Positions 30,487 to 40,796 are shown, counted from the stretch's first letter. The stretch: DNA of 64,000 nt from Catellatospora tritici (GCF_019083965.1 NZ_JAHRCY010000008.1:124001-188000), one strand, 5' to 3'. Notes: generated by a model not told the origin, from the letters alone. Program-made: numbers and translations.

Positions 30487-31247
30487 CGGGGACCCCCAGG
30501 TAAGCCGCGATCACCTTCGGGTTGTCCCGCACCTCGGCCGGGGTGCCCTCGGCGATCTTCCTGCCGAACTCCAGCACCACGATCCGGTCGGTGACCTCCA
30601 TGACCAGGCGCATGTCGTGCTCGATGAGCAGCACCGTCACACCCGTGTCGCGGATCTTGCGGATCAGCTCCAGCAGCGCCACCTTCTCCGCCGGGTTGAA
30701 GCCGGCGGCCGGCTCGTCCAGGCACAGCAGGGTCGGGTTGGTGGCCAGCGCTCGGGCGATCTCCAGCCGCCGCTGGTCGCCGTAGGGCAGGTTGCGGGCC
30801 AGGTCGCCGGCGCGGCCGGTGATGCCGACGAACTCCAGCAGCTGGTGCGCCCGCGCGACGCCGTTGCGCTCCTCCCGCCAGAAGCGGGGCAGCCGCAGCA
30901 GCGCGCCGGGCACGCTGGCCTGGTGGTGCGCGTCCGCGCCGACCAGCACGTTCTCCAGCGCCGTCATCTCCGGGAAGAGCCGGATGTTCTGGAAGGTGCG
31001 GGCGATGCCCATCTTCGTGATCCGGTTGCGCTTCTGGCCCGGGACCCGCTTGCCCTGGAACCGGATGTCACCCTCGGTCGGCAGGTACACGCCGGTCATG
31101 GCGTTGAAGCAGGTGGTCTTGCCGGCGCCGTTCGGGCCGATCAGGCCGAGGATCTCCCCCTCGTACAGGGTGAAGTCGACCTTGTCCAGCGCCACCACGC
31201 CGCCGAAGCGGAGCGTGACGTTGTCGACCTCCAGCAGTGGCTTGCGC

Positions 31248-31255
<8 letters not shown>
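30476..31255 (-). CDS. livG: Branched-chain amino acid ABC transporter ATP-binding protein LivG
   Basis: 259 residues. GPNGAGKTTCFNAMTG (Walker A), RTFQNIRLFPEMT (Q-loop region), the downstream LARNLPYGDQRRLEIARAL signature and LCLDEPAAGFNP (Walker B) fit LivG, as does IEHDMRLVM near the C-terminus. The start overlaps livM by 8 bp. Confidence 0.94.
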
Positions 31256-32407
<1,152 letters not shown>

Positions 32408-32411
<4 letters not shown>

Positions 32412-33358
32412 GCGCGTGCCCTCCCCAGCGACTCACCCAGGATGCCGGTCGGCCGGAACATCAGCAGCGCGATCAGCGCGATGAACGCCACCAGATCGCG
32501 GAAGTTCGAGCCGAACAGCGCCGAGGCGTAGTTCTCCACCACACCGAGCAGCAGGCCGCCCAGCAGCGCACCGCGCAGGTTGCCGATACCGCCCAGCACC
32601 GCCGCGGTGAACGCCTTGATGCCCAGCAGGAAGCCCACGTTGAACTTGGTGTAGCCGTACCGGATGTTCCAGAACACGGCCGCGGCCCCGGCCATCACAC
32701 CGCCGAGCAGGAACACCAGGCCGATGATGCGGTTCTTGTTCACGCCCATCAGCGCGGCCGCATCCGGATCCTGCGCCACCGCGCGCACACCCCGGCCCAT
32801 CCGGGTCTTGTTGATGAACCGGTCCAGGCCGAACATCATGAGCAGCGCGCCCACGACGATGACGATCTGCACCGCCGTGATGTCAGCGCCCAGGACGTGG
32901 AACAGGACCTTGTTCGACACCGTCTCCGGCATGCCGTACGGAGCACGGTCGGTGTAGATGCCGACGATCTCCATGATCACGTAAGAGGCGCCGATGGCAC
33001 TGATGAGGAACGCCAGGGGTGGGGCGTTCCGCCGCCGCAGCGGGCGGTAGGCGGCGAGCTCGACCAGCACCGCGGTGCCCGACGAGGCCGCGACCGCGGC
33101 GATCAGGCCCACGATGAGCACGCCGCTGCTGAGCAGGATGCCCGCGGGGCTGTGGTTCTGGTCGAACCCCATTGCCTGCCAGGTGAACATGGCGGCGAAG
33201 GTGCCGACCATGAAGACCTCGGAGTGGGCGAAGTTGATGAGGCGCAGTACGCCGTAAACGAGGGTGTAGCCGAGGGCGACGAGTGCGTAGATGGCGCCCA
33301 TGGTCAGCCCCGTGACCGTCAGTTCCGAGAAATTCTGGAACAGCTCGGAGAAATCCAC
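32408..33358 (-). CDS. livH: Branched-chain amino acid ABC transporter permease LivH
   Basis: 316 residues from GTG 33358 with AGGAG 6 nt upstream; a longer frame to 33418 has no ribosome site and runs through the hairpin at 33387, so it is rejected. MGAIYALVALGYTLVYGVLRLINFAHSEVFMVG at the N-terminus and VRAVAQDPDAAALMGVNKNRIIGLVF in the coupling loop are diagnostic of LivH. Partner of LivM. Confidence 0.94.
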
Positions 33359-33386
33359 GTGGTGCTCCTGGTGAGAGGGCCTAAGG

Positions 33387-33421
33387 GTCGTGGCCGGGAG
33401 CCAGCTGCTCCCGGCCACGAC
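33387..33421 (-). terminator. 15-bp perfect hairpin between livK and livH
   Basis: Arms 33387-33401 and 33407-33421 are perfectly complementary (GTCGTGGCCGGGAGC) around CAGCT. In binding-protein-first operons such hairpins often act as partial terminators or 3' stabilisers, so that the binding protein is made in excess of the membrane parts. That function is inferred. Confidence 0.8.
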
Positions 33422-33463
33422 AGATCACGAATCCGCGGTGCGCGAACTGATCATGCGATCAGG

Positions 33464-34627
33464 TCAGCCCTTGGGGATCTCGACCTTCGGAACGACAGCG
33501 CCGCCCTTGACCTCGAACGCCCACACCAGAACCTGGGTCGGGTCGAGCTCGCCGTTCTTCTCGAACTTGTAGGTCACACCGGTGGCCGAGCCGACGGCGT
33601 TGTAGCCGTCGATGAAGGCCAGCAGGTCGGCACGGGTGGTCTTACCGGCCTTGATGCCCGCGAGGAAGATGTTGGCGATGTCGTACGACACGTCGGCGTA
33701 GGTGCCCGGCTCGGCGTTGTTCAGCGCCTTGTAGTCGGTCACGAACGTGCCCTTGGCCGCGGTGGCCGGGGCGCAGGGGCAGGTCAGGATGGTGCCCTCG
33801 GCAGCCGCGTCGCCCGCGACCTTGACGAAGTTGGCGTCGTTGACGCCGTCACCGGCGACCATGGTGCCGGTCCAGCCCGCGGCACGCAGCTGCTTGAGCA
33901 GCAGGCCGGCCTCGGTGTAGTAACCGCCGTAGAACAGCGCGGTGGCGCCGCTGCTCTTCACCTTGGCCACGGTCGCGGCGAAGTCGGTCTGCTTGACCTG
34001 GACCTTGTCCTGGCCGGCGACGGCGCCGAGCACCTTCACGACCTCGACCGACAGACCGGCGCCGTACGCGGACTGGTCGTCCACGACGTAGGTCTTCTCA
34101 GCCTTCAGCACGTCCTTGATGTAGCGGCCGGCGGCCGGGCCCTGGGCCAGGTCGTTGCCCACGCCACGGTGGAAGACGCCCCAGTCCTTGTCGCTCAGGC
34201 TCGGACGGGTCGCGGACGGGGTGATCATCGGCAGACCGGCACCCTTGAAGGTGTCCAGGCTCGCCTCGGTCTCGCCCGAGAACGCCGGGCCGACGATACC
34301 GACGACCTTGGTGTCACCGGCGGCCTTGGTGGCCAGCGCCGGAGCCTTGGCCGGGTCGCCCTGGGAGTCGTACTCCTCGAGCAGGACCTTGCAGTCCGCG
34401 TGGTCCTTGTTGTACTGCTCAAGCGCGAGCTTCACACCGTTACGCATGTGAATGCCCAGACCGGCCGCGTCGCCCGTCAGGGCGCCGAAGAAGCCGAGCT
34501 TCAGGTCGCACACCTTCGAACCGGCACCGGGGGTGCCGGCGTCGTCCTTCTTGCATGCCGCGGCGCCGCCGGCGACGAGCGCCAGAATGGCGACGCCCCC
34601 GAGCACCCGTGCGAGTTGCTGCCTCAA
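33464..34627 (-). CDS. livK: Branched-chain amino acid ABC transporter substrate-binding lipoprotein
   Basis: 387 residues starting at TTG 34627, because GGAGGAGGG lies 8 nt upstream and no ATG or GTG gives a proper signal peptide. A short basic n-region, hydrophobic core and Cys25 (AAAC) form a lipoprotein signal, although the lipobox is weak. The mature protein has the type I periplasmic-binding fold (LGFFGALTGDAAGLG, VGIVGPAFSGETEA, ALFYGGYYTEAGLLLKQL). It captures Leu/Ile/Val or related ligands for LivHMGF. Confidence 0.92.
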   Translation of the reverse strand: MRQQLARVLGGVAILALVAGGAAACKKDDAGTPGAGSKVCDLKLGFFGALTGDAAGLGIHMRNGVKLALEQYNKDHADCKVLLEEYDSQGDPAKAPALATKAAGDTKVVGIVGPAFSGETEASLDTFKGAGLPMITPSATRPSLSDKDWGVFHRGVGNDLAQGPAAGRYIKDVLKAEKTYVVDDQSAYGAGLSVEVVKVLGAVAGQDKVQVKQTDFAATVAKVKSSGATALFYGGYYTEAGLLLKQLRAAGWTGTMVAGDGVNDANFVKVAGDAAAEGTILTCPCAPATAAKGTFVTDYKALNNAEPGTYADVSYDIANIFLAGIKAGKTTRADLLAFIDGYNAVGSATGVTYKFEKNGELDPTQVLVWAFEVKGGAVVPKVEIPKG

Positions 34628-34825
34628 GGCTGGAACCCTCCTCCATCCGAGATCCGGGTCGTCCACCGCCGCCTGGCGGCCACCGAGCACCGGACCAGAC
34701 CGTGTACCACGATCTGGGCTGGGACGTTATCCCAACCGGCGCCGAAGTAGTAAGACCTCGCTGAAGGGTTGACCCAACCGTTACTTGACCAGCCCTGCGA
34801 GGTCACCCGCCCAGGTGGCGGGCCA

Positions 34826-36091
34826 TCAGCCGACCCGTTCGGGCAGGTCGGCCAGCCACACCCGCCCGGCGGTCCCGTCATCGGCCAGCAGCACCGCCCG
34901 GCCCCCCGCCGCGGCCACCCCCGCCGCCGCGTCGCCCTTGGCCGTCAGCGCCGCCGGCAGCCCCACCGGAACCCACCGGCCCGGCTCCGGCGACAGCCAC
35001 AACCGGTAGTCCACCGCGTCCGACACCGCCGCCAGCACCCCCGGCCCGGCCGCCGCCACCGACGCCACCCAGGCCGTCGGACCGTCCGTTCGGTCGAACC
35101 CGCCCGCGTCCTGCCAGGCACCGTCGACCAGGCGCCACGCGCCGAACACGGCACCGCGCAGGCCCACCGCGACCGGCACCCCGCCCGCCACGGTCACCCG
35201 CTGGAACTCCTCGTACGCCTGCGTCGCCGGGGCGGGTACTCGCTGCCACGCACGGCCGTCGGCCGACGTCCACGCCAACGGGTCGCGGTCGATCCGTCCC
35301 GACGGCGCCAGCGCACCGACCTCCAGCCATCCGCCGTCGGTCGCCGCCACGTCGTTGGCGACCGTGCGACCCCGGTCGTCGGAGGCCAGCTCGGGCGCGC
35401 CCTCCAGCAGGCTGAACTCGGTCGCGTCGGGCGACAGCCACACCGCCGCCCCGGCCTTGCGGTTACCCGCGATCGCGAACCCGCGCTGCCCGCCCCGGAC
35501 CCGGGCCACGTTCACCGCGTCGTTGCCGCCGTACAGCTCGAAGTAGGCCGTCACCTCGACCAGCGAACCGTCCGCGGCGCTGTACCAGCTGCTCACCCGT
35601 GGGTTGCCGTGCGCGCCGCCGCTCTTGGCGCCCAGCACGGCCACCCGGTCACCGGCGCAGCCGACGGAGTAGAGCACGTCCTGCTCGCCGTAGAACGTCT
35701 TCGGACGCAGCACCAGCGGCTGCCAGGCCCGGCCGTCCGGCGCGGTCCAGGCCGCGGGCCGGGTGCCGCCGTCCTCGTCGGCCACCGCCCCAACCAGCAC
35801 CCAACGCCCGGCGCAGACCGTCGCGTCGCGCAGCACCAGGCGGCCCGGCTTGCCCTGCGGCACCGGCAGCGACACCGGCTGCCAGGACACGCTGAGCGCG
35901 GACGGCTGCGGTGACGGCCCGGGTGCAGCCGGACCGGCCGTACACCCCGCCATCGCCGCCCCTGTCAGCAGGACCGCCAGCACGGCCGCCACCGTGCCCC
36001 GGGCGAGTCCGCCCCGGCCGGGCAGACCAACAGGCCCGCAATATTCGTCGATGGAACCGCGGCCCGTGGAAACGCCGTGACCAGTGCGCAT
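34826..36091 (-). CDS. Putative lipoprotein with beta-propeller-like repeats
   Basis: Up to 421 residues. A hydrophobic stretch ends at lipobox AMAGC (Cys50). The 50-residue lead before it is long, so the true start may lie downstream of 36091. The mature part has recurring W-T-x-DGRAWQ-type strands (AAWTAPDGRAWQ, LAWTSADGRAWQ, VWLSPDATEFS, LWLSPEPGRW), the pattern of sialidase-like or BNR beta-propellers. No catalytic residues are recognised; function is unknown. It lies between the liv operon and the ANTAR regulator on the same strand. Confidence 0.65.
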   Translation of the reverse strand: MRTGHGVSTGRGSIDEYCGPVGLPGRGGLARGTVAAVLAVLLTGAAMAGCTAGPAAPGPSPQPSALSVSWQPVSLPVPQGKPGRLVLRDATVCAGRWVLVGAVADEDGGTRPAAWTAPDGRAWQPLVLRPKTFYGEQDVLYSVGCAGDRVAVLGAKSGGAHGNPRVSSWYSAADGSLVEVTAYFELYGGNDAVNVARVRGGQRGFAIAGNRKAGAAVWLSPDATEFSLLEGAPELASDDRGRTVANDVAATDGGWLEVGALAPSGRIDRDPLAWTSADGRAWQRVPAPATQAYEEFQRVTVAGGVPVAVGLRGAVFGAWRLVDGAWQDAGGFDRTDGPTAWVASVAAAGPGVLAAVSDAVDYRLWLSPEPGRWVPVGLPAALTAKGDAAAGVAAAGGRAVLLADDGTAGRVWLADLPERVG

Positions 36092-36123
36092 CCGGCGATT
36101 CTAGGAGCAGCGGTCCATTGTGG

Positions 36124-36756
36124 CTACTCCTCCGACGCCGCCGCGTCGGCCGCCTCGACGATGATCCGCTCGGCGACCTCGCGCATCGTCAGGCGGTGGT
36201 CCATCGCGGTGCGCTGAATCCACTTGAACGCCTGCGGCTCGTTCATGCCGTACTGCGTCATCAGGGCGCCCTTGGCCCGCTCGACCGCCTTGCGGGTCTC
36301 CAGCCGGTCGTTGAGCCCGGCGACCTCGGCCTCCAGGGCCGCCACCTCGGCGAAACGGGACAGCGCGATCTCGATCGCGGGGACCAGGTCGCTCTGCTGG
36401 AACGGCTTCACCAGGTAGGCCATGGCACCGGCGGCACGCGCCCGCTCCACCAGGTCACGCTGGCTGAACGCGGTCAGGATGATCACGGGGGCGATCCTGG
36501 CGCCCGCGATCTTCTCCGCGGCGGCCAGGCCATCCATGATCGGCATCTTGATGTCGAGGATGCACAGATCGGGCCGCAGCTCCTCGGCCAGCCTCACGGC
36601 GGTCTCCCCGTCACCCGCCTCGCCGACCACGTCGTAGCCCTCCTCGCCGAGCATTTCGGCAAGGTCGAGCCGGATCAGCGCCTCGTCCTCCGCGATCAGC
36701 ACCCGCTTGCGCGCGGAACTTGCCTGCACCTCGGTCACCGGAACCACAACCCCCAC
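36124..36756 (-). CDS. ANTAR-domain response regulator (PdtaR-like)
   Basis: 210 residues. Receiver domain with phospho-acceptor Asp68 (CILDIKMPIMDG), acidic pair E23/D24, Lys in LVKPFQ, then an ANTAR RNA-binding domain (about 146-200: RLETRKAVERAKGALMTQYGMNEPQAFKWIQRTAMD). ANTAR regulators bind paired hexaloop RNA hairpins and prevent transcription termination. The actinobacterial PdtaR pairs with histidine kinase PdtaS, which is not in this window. The GTG start at 36756 has GGAGG 10 nt upstream; GTG 36738 is an alternative. Divergent from the tRNA at 36834. Confidence 0.9.
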   Translation of the reverse strand: MGVVVPVTEVQASSARKRVLIAEDEALIRLDLAEMLGEEGYDVVGEAGDGETAVRLAEELRPDLCILDIKMPIMDGLAAAEKIAGARIAPVIILTAFSQRDLVERARAAGAMAYLVKPFQQSDLVPAIEIALSRFAEVAALEAEVAGLNDRLETRKAVERAKGALMTQYGMNEPQAFKWIQRTAMDHRLTMREVAERIIVEAADAAASEE

Positions 36757-36833
36757 ACCACGTACGCCTCCGACACCCCGTATCCGGGTGTCACGTGTGT
36801 CAGCCTAGTAGGTACGCTAAGCGTGCCTCAGTA

Positions 36834-36907
36834 GTCCCCGTACTCCAATCGGTAGAGAGACGGAGCTCAAACCTCCGACAGTGTCGGTTCGAATCCGACC
36901 GGGGGCA
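36834..36907 (+). tRNA. tRNA with CAA anticodon and class I fold (would be read as tRNA-Leu)
   Basis: 74 nt folding as a standard cloverleaf: acceptor GTCCCCG/CGGGGGC with one U-G pair, 3-bp D stem CTC/GAG with GG in the loop, anticodon stem CGGAG/CTCCG with loop CTCAAAC (anticodon CAA at 36868-36870), T arm GTCGG-TTCGAAT-CCGAC, discriminator A73. CCA is not encoded. The variable region is only five bases (ACAGT). Bacterial tRNA-Leu has a long variable arm, so this is an odd molecule. A TACGCT -10-like hexamer lies at 36813-36818. The HTH-LAGLIDADG gene starts 46 nt downstream. Confidence 0.88.
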
Positions 36908-36953
36908 CTTCATACCCGATGGTCCTGTCGTACCCGGCCAGCACAGTGGCTGG

Positions 36954-37712
36954 ATGCACCCCCTGGAAGCACGACGAGCAGCCCAGCGTCTGCATCAGTC
37001 CGGGCTGACCGTGGCCCAGGTGTCTCGCAGACTGGGACTGCGGTACCGAACCACCTGGGACTGGTGCCGCAAGCCGATGCCCTCCGACGACGACCCGCAG
37101 GCGCGACGCTGTTCAAGGTGCCGTCGGGTGCCCGAACCGCCGGACGAACCGGCTGGCTATGCGTACCTGCTCGGCATGTATCTCGGCGACGGTTACCCGG
37201 TCCGGTCCGCGAGGGTACCGGTGCTCAAGATTTCGTGTGCCGACGTCTATCCGGCGATCATGGACGAGTGCGAGCAGGCGATGCTGGCGGTGCTGGCGGT
37301 GCTGGCTCGCAGTGTCAGCCGGGTGCACGCGGCCGGCTGCACGGTGCTCCAGAGCATGGCCAAGCACTGGCCATGCCTGTTTCCGCAGTCGGGGCCGGGG
37401 CGTAAGCACGAGCGGCCGATCGTGTTGGAGCCCTGGCAGGAGGAGATCGTCGCGGCCCATCCGGGCGCGTTCGTACGCGGCCTGTTCCACTCCGACGGCT
37501 GTCGCACCACCAACCGGATCGTCAAGGCGGGCCGGGTCTACCTGTACCCCCGCTACCTGTTCGCCAACGAGTCGGTCGACATCCTCACCCTCTGTGGCCA
37601 GGCGCTGGACCGGCTCGGCATCGCCTGGCGCCTGAACCGCCGCAACAGCCTCTCGGTCGCCCGCCGAGACGCCGTCGCCCGGTTGGACCGCCATGTCGGC
37701 CCGAAAGCCTGA
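36954..37712 (+). CDS. HTH and LAGLIDADG domain protein (homing-endonuclease-like)
   Basis: 252 residues from ATG 36954; frames starting earlier run through the tRNA and are rejected. Residues 5-38 are a helix-turn-helix (SGLTVAQVSRRLGLRYRTTWDW). Cys53 and Cys56 form a CxxC. Two LAGLIDADG motifs follow, YLLGMYLGDG (71-80) and FVRGLFHSDG (173-182), each keeping the metal-binding Asp. Between them FPQSGPGRKHERPI is a conserved-looking block. The two-motif layout is that of a monomeric homing endonuclease fold, also used by the regulator WhiA. Whether it cuts DNA or RNA, or regulates, is open. Its place beside the odd tRNA may be functional. Confidence 0.82.
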   Translation: MHPLEARRAAQRLHQSGLTVAQVSRRLGLRYRTTWDWCRKPMPSDDDPQARRCSRCRRVPEPPDEPAGYAYLLGMYLGDGYPVRSARVPVLKISCADVYPAIMDECEQAMLAVLAVLARSVSRVHAAGCTVLQSMAKHWPCLFPQSGPGRKHERPIVLEPWQEEIVAAHPGAFVRGLFHSDGCRTTNRIVKAGRVYLYPRYLFANESVDILTLCGQALDRLGIAWRLNRRNSLSVARRDAVARLDRHVGPKA

Positions 37713-37899
37713 CTCCCGCGTACCGTACGCAAACCCAGACTCCGCGCCTCTCGTACGCGGAGATCCCGTCCACGCTCCGTACGCCATCCTAGGAACCCAG
37801 CCACCGACCTGGATCCGTCGGAGGTTTCCCACCGATTTAATGGGGATTTAGCGCCGGCGGACGCCGGGATGCCCGGATGAACCCCGGGGCTTCGCGGGC

Positions 37900-38334
37900 T
37901 CAGACGATGGCGGGATTGAACCGGGTCACCGCATCCGGCAGCGAGCCGGAGACGACGTGGGCGATGGTGACCTGGGTCAGGATGTGCCGCTCGGACTCCG
38001 CCACCGCGGTCCAGACCTGCGTCAGCGCGGCGGCCGCGCCGAGCGGGGCGTCGCCGCCGAGCGCCCGCGGCGACCCCAGCGGACCGTCGATGACCTCGAT
38101 GACGTCGACGAGGGTGATCTGCTCGGCGGTCCTGGCCAGCCAGTATCCGCCCTCGGGTCCGCGCTGGGCGAAGACGATGCCGCCGCGCCGCAGCTGGAGC
38201 AGGATGCTCTCGCAGAACTTGGGCGGGATCTCCTGCGCGCGGGCGATGCGCTCGGCGGTTATCGGCGCGCCGCCGCTGGTCGCGAGCTCGATGACGGCGC
38301 GCAGCGCGTAGTCGACGCGGGCGGAAAGTCGCAT
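37900..38334 (-). CDS. Rrf2 family transcriptional regulator
   Basis: 144 residues from ATG 38334. MRLSARVDYALRAVIELA and ITAERIARAQEIPPKFCESILLQLRRGGIV, then RGPEGGYWLARTAEQITLVDVIEVIDG, are the winged-helix and dimer helix of Rrf2. The three clustered Cys ligands for an Fe-S cluster (IscR/NsrR) are missing; only one Cys is present, so it is probably not an Fe-S sensor. Target genes are unknown. It converges with the LAGLIDADG gene, with 187 bp between holding no gene. Confidence 0.88.
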   Translation of the reverse strand: MRLSARVDYALRAVIELATSGGAPITAERIARAQEIPPKFCESILLQLRRGGIVFAQRGPEGGYWLARTAEQITLVDVIEVIDGPLGSPRALGGDAPLGAAAALTQVWTAVAESERHILTQVTIAHVVSGSLPDAVTRFNPAIV

Positions 38335-38449
38335 GACGCGATTATCGCTCAAAAAGATCACTTCCCCCACCGCGTCGTCGTGCTGTCTGCCCCACCCCTC
38401 GTCGCTCGACGTTTCCGGTTAACAACCGCACCGATGATCTCCACCGCGC

Positions 38450-39328
38450 TCAGGCACCGACGCGGCGGAGCAGCCCCTCCTGGACCGCGGTGGCGATGTG
38501 GCGGCCGTCGCGGGTGAACATGCGGCCGGTGGCCAGGCCGCGCGAGCCGGAGGCGGACGGGCTGGCGCAGTCGTACAGGAACCACTCGTCGGCACGGAAG
38601 GGCCGGTGGAACCACAGGGCGTGGTCGAGGCTGGCGCCGATGACGCCGCCGGGGCCCCACACCTCGCCGTGCACGGACAGCACCGCGTCGAGCAGGGTCA
38701 GGTCGGACATGTAGGTGAGCGCGCAGGCGTGCAGCAGCGGGTCGTCGGGCAGTTTGCCGTCCAGCCGCATCCAGACACGCTGCCTGGGGTCGGCTTCGCG
38801 GGTGCCGGGGCGGACCCAGCCGGGTTCGCCGAGGTAGCGCACATCCATGGGGCGCGGGATGAGCTTCCAGACACCCAGGCGTTCGGGGTATGGCGCGAGC
38901 CGGTCGGTCATGGTGGGCACGTCGTCGGGTCCGGGGACGTCGACGGGGGCTGGTTCGTGGTGGTCGAGTCCCTCTTCGCGTACCTGGAAGGAGGCCGACA
39001 TCACGAAGATCTCTTTGCCGCGCTGCCGGGCGACGGAGCGTCGGACCGAGAAGGAGCGCCCGTCGCGGATGCGTTCGACGTGGTAGTCGACGGGTTCGGT
39101 CATGTCCCCGGCGCGGACGAAGTATCCGTGCAGGGAGTGGACGGTGCGGGACGGGTCGACGGTGCGCCCGGCCGCGGTGAGCGCCTGCGCGGCGACCTGG
39201 CCGCCGTAGATGCGGGGCGGGCCGACGGGCGGGTTCTGGCCCCGGAAGACGAGTTCGTCCACCGGGGCCAGATCCAGCAGCTCGACCAGGCTGTCGACAG
39301 CCGCCTGGCCGGTCAAGGGCTCAGTCAT
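38450..39328 (-). CDS. tesB: Acyl-CoA thioesterase II
   Basis: 292 residues with a double hot-dog fold. RIYGGQVAAQALTAA, HSLHGYFVRAGD, RDGRSFSVRRSVARQRGKEIFVMSASF and, in the second half, ASLDHALWFHRPFRADEWFLYDCASPSASGSRGLATG hold the Asp-Ser/Thr-Gln catalytic set of TesB. It hydrolyses medium- to long-chain acyl-CoA. It is adjacent to pyk, with 34 bp between, on the same strand. Confidence 0.93.
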   Translation of the reverse strand: MTEPLTGQAAVDSLVELLDLAPVDELVFRGQNPPVGPPRIYGGQVAAQALTAAGRTVDPSRTVHSLHGYFVRAGDMTEPVDYHVERIRDGRSFSVRRSVARQRGKEIFVMSASFQVREEGLDHHEPAPVDVPGPDDVPTMTDRLAPYPERLGVWKLIPRPMDVRYLGEPGWVRPGTREADPRQRVWMRLDGKLPDDPLLHACALTYMSDLTLLDAVLSVHGEVWGPGGVIGASLDHALWFHRPFRADEWFLYDCASPSASGSRGLATGRMFTRDGRHIATAVQEGLLRRVGA

Positions 39329-39362
39329 GGCACTGAGCTTAGGGTGAGCTCGCTGGGCTCGT

Positions 39363-40796
39363 TCACGCGCTCTTGTTCGGCACGGCCAGGGAGCCGAGCT
39401 GGTGCACGCGCAGGGTGTTGGTCGAGCCGGGGGTGCCGGGCGGGCTGCCCGCCACGACCACCACGTAGTCGCCGACGTTGCCCCGGCCCAGGCTGAGCAG
39501 CTGCTCGTCGACCTGGCGGAACATGTCGTCGGTGTGGTGCACGAACGGCATCAGGAAGGTCTCCACGCCCCAGGAGAGCGCGAGCTGGTCGCGCGTCTCC
39601 CGCTGCGGGGTGAAGGCCAGCAGGGGCAGTTCGCAGTGCAGCCGGGCGAGCCGGTGCACGGTGTCGCCGGAGACGGTGAACGCGACCAGGGCCTTGGCGC
39701 CGACGGCGCGGGCGATCTGGGACGCGGCCACGGTGAGCGCGCCACCGCGGGTGCGGGGGTCGTGCTGCAGGCGCGGCACGGTGATCTGGCCCGCCTCGGT
39801 GGTGGTGATGATCTTCGCCATGGTGGAGACGGTCAGCACCGGGTACTTGCCCACGCTGGTCTCGCCGGAGAGCATGACCGCGTCGGCGCCGTCGAGGACG
39901 GCGTTGGCGACGTCGGAGGCCTCGGCGCGGGTCGGGCGCGAGTTCTCGATCATGGAGTCGAGCATCTGCGTGGCCACGATGACCGGCTTGGCGTACTCCC
40001 GGCCGAGCTGGACGGCGCGCTTCTGGACCAGCGGGACCTGGTCGAGCGGCAGCTCGACGCCGAGGTCGCCGCGGGCGACCATGAGGCCGTCGAACGCGTC
40101 CGTGATCGCCTCGAGGTTGTCGACCGCCTCGGGCTTCTCGATCTTCGCGATGACGGGCCGGACCACGCCGACCTCGTGCATGATCGCGTGGACGAGCTTG
40201 ATGTCCTCGGGCGAGCGCACGAACGACAGCGCGATCAGGTCGACACCGAGCGCGAGCGCGAAGCGCAGGTCCTCGGCGTCCTTCTCGGACATCGCGGGCA
40301 CCGAGACGGCGACGTTCGGTAGCGAGACGCCCTTGTGGTTGGAGACCGGTCCGCCCTCGACGACGAGGCAGCGGATGTCGGGCCCGTTGACCGCGGTCAC
40401 CTCGACGGCGACCTTGCCGTCGTCGATGAGCAGGCGGTCCCCGACCTTGACCTCGGCCGGGAGCTTGCGGTAGGTACAGGAGACGCGGTCGGCGGTGCCG
40501 AGGATGTCGTCGCTGGTGATGACAACACTGTCACCTGTACGCCATTCGACGGCGCCGTCCGCGAACTTGCCAAGTCTGATCTTCGGACCCTGGAGGTCGG
40601 CCAGCGTCGCCACAGCCTTGCCGGTCGCCGCCGCCACCTCACGCACGCGCAGGTAGGCCTGCTCGTGGTCGGTGTGGGAACCGTGGCTGAAGTTCATGCG
40701 GGCGACGTCCATGCCGGCCTCGACGAGCCCCCGAAGGCGCTCGGAAGACCAGGTGGCCGGACCGAGAGTGCAGACGATCTTTGCGCGGCGTGTCAC
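39363..40796 (-). CDS. pyk: Pyruvate kinase
   Basis: 477 residues from GTG 40796, placing RRAKIVCTLGPA at the N-terminus as in other pyruvate kinases. MARMNFSHGSH, LADLQGPKIRLG, MVARGDLGVELP and the SMIENSRPTRAEASDVANAVLDG region cover the PEP, Mg2+ and K+ sites. It makes ATP and pyruvate from phosphoenolpyruvate and ADP in glycolysis. A C-terminal allosteric domain (about 350-477) is complete. Confidence 0.95.
   Translation of the reverse strand: MTRRAKIVCTLGPATWSSERLRGLVEAGMDVARMNFSHGSHTDHEQAYLRVREVAAATGKAVATLADLQGPKIRLGKFADGAVEWRTGDSVVITSDDILGTADRVSCTYRKLPAEVKVGDRLLIDDGKVAVEVTAVNGPDIRCLVVEGGPVSNHKGVSLPNVAVSVPAMSEKDAEDLRFALALGVDLIALSFVRSPEDIKLVHAIMHEVGVVRPVIAKIEKPEAVDNLEAITDAFDGLMVARGDLGVELPLDQVPLVQKRAVQLGREYAKPVIVATQMLDSMIENSRPTRAEASDVANAVLDGADAVMLSGETSVGKYPVLTVSTMAKIITTTEAGQITVPRLQHDPRTRGGALTVAASQIARAVGAKALVAFTVSGDTVHRLARLHCELPLLAFTPQRETRDQLALSWGVETFLMPFVHHTDDMFRQVDEQLLSLGRGNVGDYVVVVAGSPPGTPGSTNTLRVHQLGSLAVPNKSA

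Noticed and set aside
36834..36907. tRNA-Leu with a long variable arm misread as short
   Set aside because: I re-folded it with several alignments; every consistent cloverleaf leaves only five bases between the anticodon and T stems.
36720..36953. Upstream extension of the HTH-LAGLIDADG gene to 36720
   Set aside because: The frame would run straight through the tRNA gene at 36834-36907; the domains begin only after 36954.
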